Source: Gluconacetobacter johannae
Lineage (GTDB): Bacteria > Pseudomonadota > Alphaproteobacteria > Acetobacterales > Acetobacteraceae
Assembly (NCBI RefSeq): GCF_025994435.1
Contig: NZ_BAQK01000109.1
Coordinates: 1-64,000 of the forward strand
DNA: 64,000 nt
Direction of reading: 5' to 3'
This document shows, in pieces, positions 51,845-60,821 of the stretch; the stretch's first letter is position 1; each line of letters opens with the position of its first letter. A model generated the notes under the pieces. That model was not told the DNA's origin and ran no database searches. It worked only from the letters and a program-made list of their open reading frames with translations. Position numbers and translations under genes: made by a program.

Positions 51845-54186
51845 TGGCCTTCCAGACTCCGGGCCGCTGCGATCACGGCCTGCCCCAGCGCCAGCCCGCC
51901 GTCGCCGGCCGGCGCGCGGGCCGGCAGCAGCACGCGCAGCCCCGCCGCGCGCAGCCGCCCCGCCAGCGCCTCGGCCAGCAGGGCGTTGTGCATGGCCCCG
52001 CCGGACAGCGCGACGGTGTCCAGCCCCTCGGCCCTGGCGGCGCGCTGCGCCAGGTCGGCGAAGGCGCGGGCCAGCCCGGCATGGAACGCCGCCGCGATCC
52101 GGGCCGGGGGCACGCCGTCCGCCTTGTCGCGCAGGGCCGCGCGCCACATCGGGGCCGGGTCGATCTCGGCCAGCCCACTGTTCGTCCGCAGGCCGAAGGG
52201 CGCGGCGTCGGCCGCCCGGTCCGCCCCGCGCGCCAGGGCTTCCAGCCGCATCGCGGCCTCGCCTTCGTAGGACATCCGCGCGGGCGCGACCTCCAGCAGG
52301 GCCGCCATGGCGTCGAACAGCCGCCCGGCGGAACTGCACGGCGGGGCGTTGACGCCCGCGCGGATCATGGCGCGCAGCACCGGCAGCGGGCGGCCGGCCA
52401 AGGCGGGCGCCAGCCCCCGCGCCACCGCCGCGTCGGCGCCGTCCGGCCCCAGCGCGGCGTCCAGATGCGCCAGCAGCATGCGCCACGGCTCGCGCGCCGC
52501 GACATCGCCGCCGGGCAGCGCCACCGGCGCCAGCCGCCCCACCCGGCGGGCGGCGCGATAGTCGCAGACCAGGACCTCGCCGCCCCAGATGGTGCCGTCC
52601 TGGCCCAGGCCGGACCCGTCCAGCGCCAGCCCCACCACCGCCGGCCCATCGGCGGGCAGGCCGTGTTCGGCCATGCAGGCGGCGACATGGGCGTGATGAT
52701 GCCAGACAGGTTCGACCCGCAGCCCGCCCTCCGCCGCCAGCCGGCGGCCCAGCGCGTGGCTGCGGTACTCGGGGTGGGCGTCCACCGCGACCACGGCCGG
52801 GGCTTGCGCGAACAGGGCGCGGTAGTCGGCCAGGGCCGCCCGCAGCGCGTCTTCCACGCCGGCATCATCCAGATTGCCCATATGGTGCGACAGCAGGGCC
52901 TGGCCGGTGTGCGTCAGGCAGAAGGCCGATTTCAGGTCCGCCCCCATCGCCAGCACCGGCGGGGCCGGCGCGAAGCCGGGGGGCAGGGCCAGCGGTTCGG
53001 GCGCCAGCCCGCGCCCGCGCCGCAGGGTGCGCGGCTGGCCGTCCACCACGGCCATCACGCTGTCGTCCAGCCGCCGCGCGATCGGGCGATCGTGCATCAG
53101 CCAGCCGTCGGCGATGCCCGCCAGGTCGCGCAGCGCCGCCGCGTCGTCGATCACCTGCGGGCAGCCGGACGCATTGCCGCTGCTCATCACCAGTGGCGCG
53201 CCCACCCGCGCCAGCAGCAGCGCATGCAGCGGCGTATAGGCCAGCATCACCCCCAGCCGGTCCAGGCCGGGGGCCAGCCCGGCGGACAGCCCGGCGGACA
53301 GCGGCGCGTCGGCCCGCGTCGCCACCGGCACCACGGGGGCGGATGGGTCGGCCAGAAGCTGCCGCTCCGCCGCCGTGGGGCGGCAGAACGCCGCCAGCAT
53401 GGCCGCGTCGCGCATCATCACCGCCAGCGGCTTGGCCGGGCGTCCCTTGCGCGCGCGCAGCAGGGCCACCGTCGTATCGCAGGTGGCGAGGCAGGCCAGG
53501 TGATAGCCGCCGATGCCCTTCACCGCCACGATTCCGCCGGTCAGCAGCAGGCTGGCGGCGGCCGCCAGCGCCGCGTCGCCCTCGGCCGGCCCGGCCTCCG
53601 GCCCGACGAAGCGCAGGCGCGGGCCGCAATCGGGGCAGGCGATCGGCTGGGCGTGGAACCGGCGGTCGGCGGGGTCGTCGTACTCGGTGCGGCAGGCCGG
53701 GCACAACGCGAACCCCGCCATCGTCGTGCGGGCGCGGTCGTAGGGAAAGCCGGACACGATGGAAAAGCGCGGGCCGCAATCGACGCAGTTGGTAAAGGCG
53801 TAGCCATGGCGGCGCGCCGTGGGGGTGTGGATTTCGTCCAGGCAGGCGGGGCAGGTCGCCAGGTCGGCCACGATCCCGGCGCTGACGCTGCCCGCCGCGC
53901 TGGGCGCGATGTCGAAGCCCGGCCCGCCGTCATACGCGCCCGGATGGCGCGTCACCGTGCCCACCCGCGCGCGCGGCGGCCCGGACCACAGCGCCGCCAC
54001 CAGCGCATCGCGCGCCGCCCGTGGCCCCGCCACCCGGATTTCGACCGTATCGCCCAGGTTACGCACTGTGCCCCGCAGGCCCAGCCGCCGCGCCGTGCGC
54101 CAGACGAACGGGCGGAAGCCCACCGCCTGCACCAGGCCGCCGACCACGATCCGTTCGGCGGCGGGCTCCGAAGGGTCGTCCGGCAC
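51841..54186 (-). CDS. hypF: Carbamoyltransferase HypF
   Basis: A 781-residue enzyme that transfers a carbamoyl group from carbamoyl phosphate to the HypE C-terminal Cys. Domains in order: acylphosphatase-like (GGLVQAVGFRPFVWRTA), paired zinc fingers (CPAC, CVDCG, CPAC, CPDCG), YrdC-like nucleotide-binding (GGIVAVKGIGGYHLAC) and a Kae1-like domain (HHHAHVAACMAEHG). GTG 54186 is taken as start; TTG 54192, overlapping the hupV stop, is the alternative. It lies between hupV and hupS. Confidence 0.93.
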   Translation of the reverse strand: MPDDPSEPAAERIVVGGLVQAVGFRPFVWRTARRLGLRGTVRNLGDTVEIRVAGPRAARDALVAALWSGPPRARVGTVTRHPGAYDGGPGFDIAPSAAGSVSAGIVADLATCPACLDEIHTPTARRHGYAFTNCVDCGPRFSIVSGFPYDRARTTMAGFALCPACRTEYDDPADRRFHAQPIACPDCGPRLRFVGPEAGPAEGDAALAAAASLLLTGGIVAVKGIGGYHLACLATCDTTVALLRARKGRPAKPLAVMMRDAAMLAAFCRPTAAERQLLADPSAPVVPVATRADAPLSAGLSAGLAPGLDRLGVMLAYTPLHALLLARVGAPLVMSSGNASGCPQVIDDAAALRDLAGIADGWLMHDRPIARRLDDSVMAVVDGQPRTLRRGRGLAPEPLALPPGFAPAPPVLAMGADLKSAFCLTHTGQALLSHHMGNLDDAGVEDALRAALADYRALFAQAPAVVAVDAHPEYRSHALGRRLAAEGGLRVEPVWHHHAHVAACMAEHGLPADGPAVVGLALDGSGLGQDGTIWGGEVLVCDYRAARRVGRLAPVALPGGDVAAREPWRMLLAHLDAALGPDGADAAVARGLAPALAGRPLPVLRAMIRAGVNAPPCSSAGRLFDAMAALLEVAPARMSYEGEAAMRLEALARGADRAADAAPFGLRTNSGLAEIDPAPMWRAALRDKADGVPPARIAAAFHAGLARAFADLAQRAARAEGLDTVALSGGAMHNALLAEALAGRLRAAGLRVLLPARAPAGDGGLALGQAVIAAARSLEGH

Positions 54187-54188
54187 CC

Positions 54189-55664
54189 TCAATGCACCGT
54201 GCAGGCCATGCAGGGATCGAAGGCGCGCACGATATGCTGCACGGACAGCGGCGCGCGCTCGCCCGCGCGGACCGGCGCGCCCACCAGCGCCCGTTCCAGC
54301 GGGCCGGGGGTGCCCGAGGCATCGCGCGGCGAGAAATTCCACGTCGTCGGCGCGATGATCTGGTAGCCGGCGATCCGCCCGCCCTCGACGCGCAGCCAGT
54401 GCCCCAGCGCGCCGCGCGCGGCCTCGGTCATGCCCACGGCGCGCCCGTCGGGCACCGCCGCCTGCACATGGCACCAGGGGGCGCCGGGGCGCAGCATCCG
54501 CACCCATCCTTCCATCGCCATCAGCAGGCGCGCGCTCTCGACCAGCCGCGCGACCACGCGGGACAGGACGTTGCCGCCGCCGCGCGCCACCAGGTCGCGC
54601 GCCAGCGGCTGCCCCGCGACAAGCTGCCGCGCCAGCGCGCCGGTCTCGTACGGCAGGCCCGACAGGCGCGGGGCCTTGCACCAGCTATAGGCCGCCCCGT
54701 CGCGCAGGCGCGGGATGGTGGACCCCGCGAAGGGCGGGTGCGGGCGGTCGTGATCGTCCATGTGGCTGGCCGTGTGGTCCTCGGTCACCGTCGCGATATC
54801 CAGTGGCCGCGTCCCGCCGTCCACGAACCGCCCGCCGGGCCACAGCCGCGCGTCGTCATCGGCCGACAGCCCGCCGGGATAGGCCCCGTAGCTGAGGAAC
54901 CGGTCGTAGGCCCGCCCCGACTGTTCCAGCCCCAGGTCGGCCGCGATGTCCAGGAACAGGCGGAAATCGCCCTGCGGACCCTGGGCGCGCCACGCCTCCA
55001 GCGCCGCCGCGTCGGTCAGGGCGGCCACGTCTTCCAGCGCTGTGCCGAACAGGGTGTCTTCCAGCGCCGCGCGCACGCCGGCCAGGATGCTGCCCAGCCG
55101 CGCGCAGTCCTGAATGCCCACTCCGCGCGACACGCCCCCCGGCTGGATCGCCAGCGTATGCGGCCAGTGCCCGGCCAGCACCCCCATGACATGCAGCAGC
55201 AGGGCGCGCGTCTGCAGGATGGACCGCGCCGCCGTGCCGCGCATGGCCGCGAAGCGCGCGTGCGTCCGTGCGAACCAGGGCCGCCCCTCGTACTCCGGCC
55301 GCGCGAAATCGGGCATGAAGAACAGGTGGAAATGCGTCAAATGGTCGGCCAGGTTTTCGGTCGCCAGGATCAGGTTCGTCGCCGCCCGTCCGTTCGCGGT
55401 GGGGCCGATGCCCATCACCCCGGCCAGCGCCAGCGCCGTGGCGTGCGATTGCGACACCGAACAGATGCCGCAGATCCGGGGCGCGATCGCCAGCGCGTCC
55501 ATCGGGTCGCGCCCTTCCAGAATCCGTTCGATCCCGCGAAACAGCGTGGCGTTGACCTGGGCCGCGCGCACCTGCCCGTCGGCGATGTCCAGCCGCACCT
55601 CCAGGTCGCCCTCGACACGGTTGAACGGCCCGACCACCAGCCGCGTGGCGTCCTTTTCGGTCAT
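54189..55664 (-). CDS. hupV: Regulatory (H2-sensing) hydrogenase large subunit HupV
   Basis: A 491-residue large subunit with RICGICSVSQSH and DPCMACTVH nickel-ligand motifs. The protein ends exactly at that final His, so it needs no endopeptidase, a hallmark of sensor hydrogenases (HupV/HoxC). With HupU it detects H2 in the cytoplasm and signals to the kinase HupT. It is separated from hupU by a 166-bp gap containing a dispersed repeat. Confidence 0.95.
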   Translation of the reverse strand: MTEKDATRLVVGPFNRVEGDLEVRLDIADGQVRAAQVNATLFRGIERILEGRDPMDALAIAPRICGICSVSQSHATALALAGVMGIGPTANGRAATNLILATENLADHLTHFHLFFMPDFARPEYEGRPWFARTHARFAAMRGTAARSILQTRALLLHVMGVLAGHWPHTLAIQPGGVSRGVGIQDCARLGSILAGVRAALEDTLFGTALEDVAALTDAAALEAWRAQGPQGDFRLFLDIAADLGLEQSGRAYDRFLSYGAYPGGLSADDDARLWPGGRFVDGGTRPLDIATVTEDHTASHMDDHDRPHPPFAGSTIPRLRDGAAYSWCKAPRLSGLPYETGALARQLVAGQPLARDLVARGGGNVLSRVVARLVESARLLMAMEGWVRMLRPGAPWCHVQAAVPDGRAVGMTEAARGALGHWLRVEGGRIAGYQIIAPTTWNFSPRDASGTPGPLERALVGAPVRAGERAPLSVQHIVRAFDPCMACTVH

Positions 55665-55675
55665 GTCGGGCGTGC

Positions 55676-55803
55676 CTCAGGGCGCTGCCCTGAAACCCGC
55701 CAAAGGGCTGAGCCCTTTGGAAACCCAGTCGTTTCATTCATGATCGGGGTCCAGGGCCTCAGGCCCCACGATCCTGATAACGGGTGGGTTCGGGCAAAGC
55801 CCG
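55676..55803 (+). repeat. Dispersed hairpin repeat, full copy with small internal insertion
   Basis: It follows the standard order (CAGGGCGCTGCCCTG, CCAAAGGGC/GCCCTTTGG, GGAAACCCA, TTCATGATC, GGGGTCCAGGGCCTCAGGCCC) but carries about 17 extra bases (ACGATCCTGATAACGGG) before GTGGGTTCGGGC. The insert resembles the inverted linker of other copies. It lies between hupU and hupV. Confidence 0.85.
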
Positions 55804-55830
55804 AGCGATCTGCCACGTCTGCCATCCGTC

Positions 55831-56832
55831 CTACCGTCGTTTCGGCGTGCGGCAGGGGGGCGGGACGACCTGATGGTCGCTGACGGCGTTGCGGGCCAGG
55901 CGGTCGGGCGTGGCGGCCTTGGCCAGGGACGACAGCGCCACGAACCACGCCTTGGGCATGTCGGTGGGCAGGCCGACGGGGATGCCCGCGATCTTGGGCG
56001 TGCGGGCGAAGGGGTGGCCGGGTTCCTCGAATTCCGGGGCGGTGCAGTTGATGCAGGCATAGCCGCCGCGCGTGCACGACCCGCCGCCGTTCCACAGCCG
56101 CGTGTTGCAGTCGCCATGCGCCTGGGTGCCGATGCAGCCCATGTGTTCCATCATGCAGCCCTGTTCCGAGGGGTGCAGGGCGCTGGCCTTGTATTCGTAA
56201 AACTCGTTGCGGGTGCAGCCGTGATGCACGAGCTGGTCGGCGTAGAAGCGCGGGCGGCCGAAGGCATCCAGCCCGTCGGGGCCCAGCGCGCCCTGCGCCA
56301 GCAGCATCAGCGTTTCGGTCACCCAGTCCGGATGGGTGGGGCAGCCCGCGACATTGACCACCGGCAGGCCGCCGCGCGCGCGGAAATCGGCCCCCAGCGC
56401 GCCGCCCGGATAGTAGCCGTCGAATTGCAGCCCGCAGGCGTCCAGAATGTTCGGCGAGGCCGCCGTGACCCCGCCATAGGCCGCGCAGGTGCCCACCGCC
56501 ACCACATGCCGCGCCGCCGCCGCCAGGTCGCGCACCCAGTCGATCACCGGGCGGTCGGTGCCGGCCAGCACGTGAAACCGGCCCGTGCCCTCGGGCCCGC
56601 GCAGCATCGCGCCTTCGACGCACAGGGCGTCCAGCGCCTGGCGGCCGCGCAGGATGTCGTCGAACAGGTCCCGCGCCTCGGCCCCCGTGCGTTCGGACAG
56701 GCTGGGGTGCCACAGCAGGTCGATGCCCGCGCCCCGCAGCGTGGTCAGCAGGTCGGGCGATTCCGCGCACAGCAGGGACATGGTGCAGCCCCCGCATCCG
56801 CCCGATTGCAGCCACAGCACCGTAAACGCCAT
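55831..56832 (-). CDS. hupU: Regulatory (H2-sensing) hydrogenase small subunit HupU
   Basis: A 333-residue small subunit lacking any Tat signal, so it stays in the cytoplasm. The proximal cluster begins SGGCGGCTMSLL, with the standard two cysteines instead of the extra pair of HupS. Other cluster Cys are in GTCAAYGG, AGCPTHPDW, HHGCTRNEF and CINCTAPEF. Pairs with HupV. It starts 2 bp after hupT. Confidence 0.95.
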   Translation of the reverse strand: MAFTVLWLQSGGCGGCTMSLLCAESPDLLTTLRGAGIDLLWHPSLSERTGAEARDLFDDILRGRQALDALCVEGAMLRGPEGTGRFHVLAGTDRPVIDWVRDLAAAARHVVAVGTCAAYGGVTAASPNILDACGLQFDGYYPGGALGADFRARGGLPVVNVAGCPTHPDWVTETLMLLAQGALGPDGLDAFGRPRFYADQLVHHGCTRNEFYEYKASALHPSEQGCMMEHMGCIGTQAHGDCNTRLWNGGGSCTRGGYACINCTAPEFEEPGHPFARTPKIAGIPVGLPTDMPKAWFVALSSLAKAATPDRLARNAVSDHQVVPPPCRTPKRR

Positions 56833-56834
56833 GC

Positions 56835-58196
56835 TCAGGCCCCCATTCCGCCGGTGTTCCCGTGTCCGTCATCGGGCATGAAGGCCGGCAGGTCCAGTGT
56901 CATCGTCGTTCCGCCCGCCGGGTGGCGCGATGCCGCCAGCAGGCCGCCGTGCTCGGTCACCATGCGGTAGCAGATGGCCAGCCCCAGCCCGGTGCCCTTG
57001 CCGACCGGCTTGGTGGTGAAGAACGGGTCGAAGATCCGGTCCATGATCTCGGGCGCGATGCCGGGGCCGTTGTCGCGGATGGTCAGGCACACGCGCCCGC
57101 CCCGCCGGGCGCCGGCGATGTCGAGGGCCGGGTGTTCGATGCCCTCCATCGCGTCCACGGCGTTCTGCACCAGGTTCATGACGACCTGTTGCATCTGCCC
57201 GGCGTGGCCGTCGACCTCCAGCGTGCTGTCGAGGTCGGCATGGACGGTCACGGAGCGGCCGCAGGTGGCCAGCACCCAGTCCAGCGCCGTGCGCGCCACG
57301 CCCGCCAGGTCGAACGGCGTGCCGGGGGCGCGCCGGTCGGCGGAAAAGCGCCGCAGGTCGGCCACGATGTCGCGCACGCGCTCGGCGCCTTCGACGATGC
57401 CGGACAGGGCGCCGTCCAGTTCCGACAGCACCATGTCGATCCGCAGGTCCTGGCGCTGCCGCGCGAAATCGGCCGCGCGCGGGTGGGCATGGATGGCCGC
57501 CAGATAGGCTTCCAGCCGCCTGGTGAAGCGGCGCAGCGTGTGGGCGTTGCCGTAGACGAAGGAAATCGGGTTGTTCAGCTCGTGCGCCACCCCGGCCACC
57601 AGCCGGCCCAGCGACGCCATCTTTTCAGCCTGCACCAGTTGGGCCTGGGCGTCCTTCAGGCTGCGATGGGCGCGGTCCAGTTCGGTATAGGCGCGACGCA
57701 GTTCGCCCAGCGGCCGCGCCGCCAGCACCACGCCCGAGGGCCGCCGCCGCGCGTCGTACAGCACGGTGCCGTTGACCGCGAAGGGCATCGGCCCCGCCGC
57801 CGCCGCCAGCATGAATTCCCGGTCTTCCAGCCGCTGCCGCCGGGCGATGGCGTTGGCGACATCCGCCGCCGTGGTGGGCGAGCGCGCATCGACCAGTTCC
57901 GTCAGCAGCCGCCCCGCCAGCCCGTCCGCGCCGGCGGGGAACAGCCGCTCGGCCGCCTGGTTGGTGCGGACCACCCGCAGCGCGGTATCGCAGGCCACCA
58001 GCACGTCGGACATGGAATCGAACACGCCGGCCATGAAGGCGTGCGCGCCCTCAAGCTCGGCGTTCTTGCGCTCAAGCTCGACCTGCTGGCCCACCAGTTC
58101 GGCCCAGGTCTCGTCCATCTTGTTCATGACGCTCAGCCACAGCCGGTCGTCATCGCCGGGCGACCGGGGCAGGCCGGAAGGCCCTTCGTCAGTCAT
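56835..58196 (-). CDS. hupT: Sensor histidine kinase HupT
   Basis: A 453-residue soluble kinase. The N-terminal part has a short coiled coil (VELERKNAELEGAHAFM) and a PAS-like domain. The phospho-acceptor is in VAGVAHELNNPISF. The ATPase domain shows QNAVDAME (N box), DNGPGIAPE (G1) and GKGTGLGL (G2). In R. capsulatus HupT phosphorylates HupR when H2 is absent, keeping it inactive, and HupUV relieves this with H2. The first gene of the locus; ATG 58196 is preferred to an upstream start. Confidence 0.93.
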   Translation of the reverse strand: MTDEGPSGLPRSPGDDDRLWLSVMNKMDETWAELVGQQVELERKNAELEGAHAFMAGVFDSMSDVLVACDTALRVVRTNQAAERLFPAGADGLAGRLLTELVDARSPTTAADVANAIARRQRLEDREFMLAAAAGPMPFAVNGTVLYDARRRPSGVVLAARPLGELRRAYTELDRAHRSLKDAQAQLVQAEKMASLGRLVAGVAHELNNPISFVYGNAHTLRRFTRRLEAYLAAIHAHPRAADFARQRQDLRIDMVLSELDGALSGIVEGAERVRDIVADLRRFSADRRAPGTPFDLAGVARTALDWVLATCGRSVTVHADLDSTLEVDGHAGQMQQVVMNLVQNAVDAMEGIEHPALDIAGARRGGRVCLTIRDNGPGIAPEIMDRIFDPFFTTKPVGKGTGLGLAICYRMVTEHGGLLAASRHPAGGTTMTLDLPAFMPDDGHGNTGGMGA

Positions 58197-58347
58197 GATC
58201 GCCCTTTGACATTCCCCGCCTCCGGCCAGCCGCGTGTGGCCACGGCTGTATAGCACAACCGGACGGACTATGTGATCGGGCGGGTGATGTCGATCCGTCT
58301 CGGCTGAGTCACGGTGGCGGCGTGGTGCAACTCCGTAAGCCCGCCTT

Positions 58348-58659
58348 TCACAGGTCTATCTGGACAAGAACAGCCGGATTGATCTGAAGAATTTGAGCAA
58401 GCCGGAGCAGGACCATAAAGGTTGGATTCCGCAACCCTCTTTCCATGCCGCTGATATAGGTCCGGTCCAGCTCTACACGATCAGCCAGTTCTTCCTGACT
58501 GATACCAAGCCGGATCCGTTCCCGATGAATGATCCGCCCCAGAACCACCCGAGGATCTTCCCCTTCCCGAGTTCGCAGTTCCGATGACGGGCGCCGGGGC
58601 TTCCGCGGGGCTCTCTCCCGGAAAAATGGCTCTGCAGTCTTGTTCATGCGGAAAATCAT
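58348..58659 (-). CDS. XRE-family transcriptional regulator
   Basis: A 103-residue protein: a basic N-terminal tail (~40 residues) then a full HTH_3 domain (LGRIIHRERIRLGISQEELA, DRTYISGMERGLRNPTF), ending LVQIDL. The start at 58659 has AAGG at good spacing; 58647 is the alternative. It is divergent from the small-gene pair at 58732 across a 72-bp operator-like region and probably represses itself and them. Similar regulators often control restriction-modification genes (C proteins). Confidence 0.85.
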   Translation of the reverse strand: MIFRMNKTAEPFFRERAPRKPRRPSSELRTREGEDPRVVLGRIIHRERIRLGISQEELADRVELDRTYISGMERGLRNPTFMVLLRLAQILQINPAVLVQIDL

Positions 58660-58675
58660 GAACAGCCTTGCAGAT

Positions 58676-58708
58676 TATAATCCACGGACTATAAGATGGT
58701 GGACTATA
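58676..58708. promoter_or_regulatory. Operator-like repeats between the XRE gene and its divergent neighbours
   Basis: TATAATCC (58676-58683) faces GGACTATA (58686-58693) as an inverted repeat with one mismatch and a 2-bp gap. A second GGACTATA follows at 58701-58708, 15 bp downstream. The interval is AT-rich and contains TATAAT-like elements, as expected of an XRE autoregulated promoter. Confidence 0.55.
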
Positions 58709-58731
58709 GTCATCATAGACAGAGGGAAGAC

Positions 58732-58959
58732 ATGCCGGCAGGATCGCAAATGGCCTCATACGCCGAAGCGAACGCTCAGGCGATGGCTGATTCTCTCATC
58801 GTTGTTTACGGCATCAAGGCCCGTGGCATGACGCTGCGTCATATAGCCCGCTGCCTTGAACTGAAGCTGATTGACGATGTTGAATTCTGGCTGCGTGTCC
58901 GCAACCGGATCGACTGGCTTCTCCGGACAGTCCGGCGCGCAGGAGACATCGTCCAGTGA
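58732..58959 (+). CDS. Small hypothetical protein next to the XRE gene
   Basis: A 75-residue product with AGAGGGA upstream of the ATG at 58732. It is helical (SYAEANAQAMADSLIVVYG, LRHIARCLELKLIDDVEF, WLRVRNRIDWLL) with a basic C-terminus. Family not recognised. It overlaps the next small gene by 4 bp. Confidence 0.5.
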   Translation: MPAGSQMASYAEANAQAMADSLIVVYGIKARGMTLRHIARCLELKLIDDVEFWLRVRNRIDWLLRTVRRAGDIVQ

Positions 58960-59156
58960 GCAAGCCTGTATCAGACTTGTCCGGGCAGGCTGACGGCGAT
59001 CGCGCCTTTATCCTGTGGCTCCGACACAGGCTACGCGGGATGTTCGGACATGTGGCCGACGAACCGATACCGGATAACCTCTTGCACATTCTGCGAAACC
59101 CCGACGATACATCAGATGAAGCAGGCTGTGATCGAGCAGTTCGGCCACAATCGTAA
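58956..59156 (+). CDS. Small hypothetical protein with EPIPDNLLHIL motif
   Basis: A 66-residue product starting at GTG 58956, coupled to the preceding gene. After a polar start, WLRHRLRGMFGHVADEPIPD and NLLHILR resemble the short helix motif by which NepR-like and some zinc-type anti-sigma factors hold sigma factors. The similarity is short and by eye. No sigma factor gene is adjacent. Confidence 0.4.
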   Translation: MSKPVSDLSGQADGDRAFILWLRHRLRGMFGHVADEPIPDNLLHILRNPDDTSDEAGCDRAVRPQS

Positions 59157-59161
59157 TTCGT

Positions 59162-60115
59162 TCAAGAGGCCGGAATAATAGGCGTGTTCGGGTCATGTGG
59201 GCCGGGAACATGGCCGGATGGCACTACGGTCGAAGCACTCAGGACGTGTTTCTCTTGGTCGTCGAAGAAGATGTGCGCGCCGAAAGCGTGTAATACAGGC
59301 GCTTTATTCCAGATTCCTACGAAATGGGCTTCGTCGGCCGGCGTGTCCCAAGCGCGTAATGTGCGGACGACACGTTCATGGGCCGGTGCGTTCCGCGCCG
59401 TTACCAAGGCAATGCGAACCTTGCTGATATTTCCGTCATTGAGATAGACCTTACGCAACGCTGACAGCTTATGGAGGAACTTGCCGAACGGTCCACGTTT
59501 CATTGGATTGGCCGCGTTCGCAGTTTCATGTGCCAGAAAAGCTTCAAGGCCATGTTTTTGATAAATCTCATCGGATTCCGGCCCGAAGACGACGGCGTCG
59601 CCATCGAACGCGATACGAACCTCGTCGACTCGGGCGTCTTCAACTCCCGGCGGCGCGATGCCCAGACGCGCAGCGGCGGCTCCACCCTTCACTGCTCCCC
59701 TGACGTCGGCGTCCTCGTTCGAGAGAAACAGATCGATCTTCCACGCCGGGATGTAGGGAGACAATGACCTCCCGCTGGTGAAGCTTCCGGTCTTGATGTC
59801 CAGCCCATAGCTTCTGATGGATTTGAACGCTCTGAGCGACAGGTCAGGCGAGTTCCGCGAGAGCAGCACGACCTCCACACACGGCTTCGCTCCTGCCTCA
59901 TTCAAAGCCAGAAGCCGCTCCACCACATCGAAGCCGGCGCCTTTGTCGATGATGACGTCTTCCCGATCAAGTTGCATGGCGGCGTAGGCGTGAACGCCTT
60001 GTTCCCGGAAGACGTTGTGCTCCTCCTCGAGATTGAACAGCGCCCGGGTCGAGACACCGATCCTCAAGGGTTCGGCGCGGAGCATGTCGACGGCGGCCTG
60101 TCGATTAGGGAGCAT
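59162..60115 (-). CDS. Cytosolic 5'-nucleotidase I-like protein
   Basis: A 317-residue protein matching the NT5C1-type 5'-nucleotidase family: LRIGVSTRALFNLEEEHNVF, then NEAGAKPCVEVVLLSRNSPD, the IAFDGDAVVF block and a C-terminal FFDDQEKHV. Such enzymes dephosphorylate AMP or deoxynucleotides. ATG 60115 is preferred to 60145. It starts 4 bp after the R-M C-terminal gene, so it belongs to the same operon, an unusual partner for restriction genes. Confidence 0.82.
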   Translation of the reverse strand: MLPNRQAAVDMLRAEPLRIGVSTRALFNLEEEHNVFREQGVHAYAAMQLDREDVIIDKGAGFDVVERLLALNEAGAKPCVEVVLLSRNSPDLSLRAFKSIRSYGLDIKTGSFTSGRSLSPYIPAWKIDLFLSNEDADVRGAVKGGAAAARLGIAPPGVEDARVDEVRIAFDGDAVVFGPESDEIYQKHGLEAFLAHETANAANPMKRGPFGKFLHKLSALRKVYLNDGNISKVRIALVTARNAPAHERVVRTLRAWDTPADEAHFVGIWNKAPVLHAFGAHIFFDDQEKHVLSASTVVPSGHVPGPHDPNTPIIPAS

Positions 60116-60119
60116 CCGA

Positions 60120-60821
60120 TTATATCTCCAGTCTCGGGAGGTCACGGACGACCCGTAGCGTTTCCAGGCTCACGGTGATGACGCGAAGGAAGAGGTCCAG
60201 CGGGTAGCGCGGGTCGTGCATGGTCTCGGTGGCCCAGGCGTTGGCGTCCTTGACGAGGTGGCTTTTCGTGTCCGTCTTCACGCTTTGGCGCTCCATCACC
60301 CATTCGAGCGCTGGCTTGCCGTTCACCACATATTCATAGGCTTCGAGCGGAATGCCGGTGATGGTGATGTTGGCGTTGTAGATCACGGTGGATTTGTCGA
60401 GCGTGGGGCGCTTGCCCGCGAATTTCATCTGCTCCACCCGGTAGAAGCGTTCGGGATCGGAAGGCGGCCCGAGCGACGGGTCGCCGTGTGGGAAGGTGAC
60501 GGGGTAAGGTTCCACCTGCTCATAGTTCACATGCAACGCGGCCAAAGCACGGCCAGCCTTAGAAAAAGCCCAGAAATCGGAGGCGGTTTTCACGCGGGGA
60601 ATGCGCGGCAACTGTTTGGACAGGTTGTCGGCGAAACGGGCGCGATAATCCTCCGAATGAAGCAAGCCGTAGACATAATAGAACAGGTCTCTTTTGGTAA
60701 TCGCCTCTTCGGGATAGGCGGCCTGAAAATGGGCCAGCCCTTCATCCGTGATACCGTCGCGGCGAACGAGTCGTGATTGAGACGGTTTCTCTTCAAAGAG
60801 GCTGCCTTGCGGATCGCTCAT
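60120..60821 (-). CDS. C-terminal part of the type ISP-like restriction enzyme, separate frame
   Basis: A 233-residue product beginning MSDPQGSLFEEK. The sequence RDGITDEGLAHFQAAYPEE, LFYYVYGLLHSEDYRARF and LSKQLPRIPRV is the conserved C-terminal domain of large type ISP/helicase-methylase enzymes, which are normally one polypeptide. Here it is a separate frame whose ATG overlaps (ATGA) the stop of an out-of-frame module just upstream. Depending on the repeat number at 60999-61061 it is made alone, coupled to, or fused with the large protein. Confidence 0.8.
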   Translation of the reverse strand: MSDPQGSLFEEKPSQSRLVRRDGITDEGLAHFQAAYPEEAITKRDLFYYVYGLLHSEDYRARFADNLSKQLPRIPRVKTASDFWAFSKAGRALAALHVNYEQVEPYPVTFPHGDPSLGPPSDPERFYRVEQMKFAGKRPTLDKSTVIYNANITITGIPLEAYEYVVNGKPALEWVMERQSVKTDTKSHLVKDANAWATETMHDPRYPLDLFLRVITVSLETLRVVRDLPRLEI

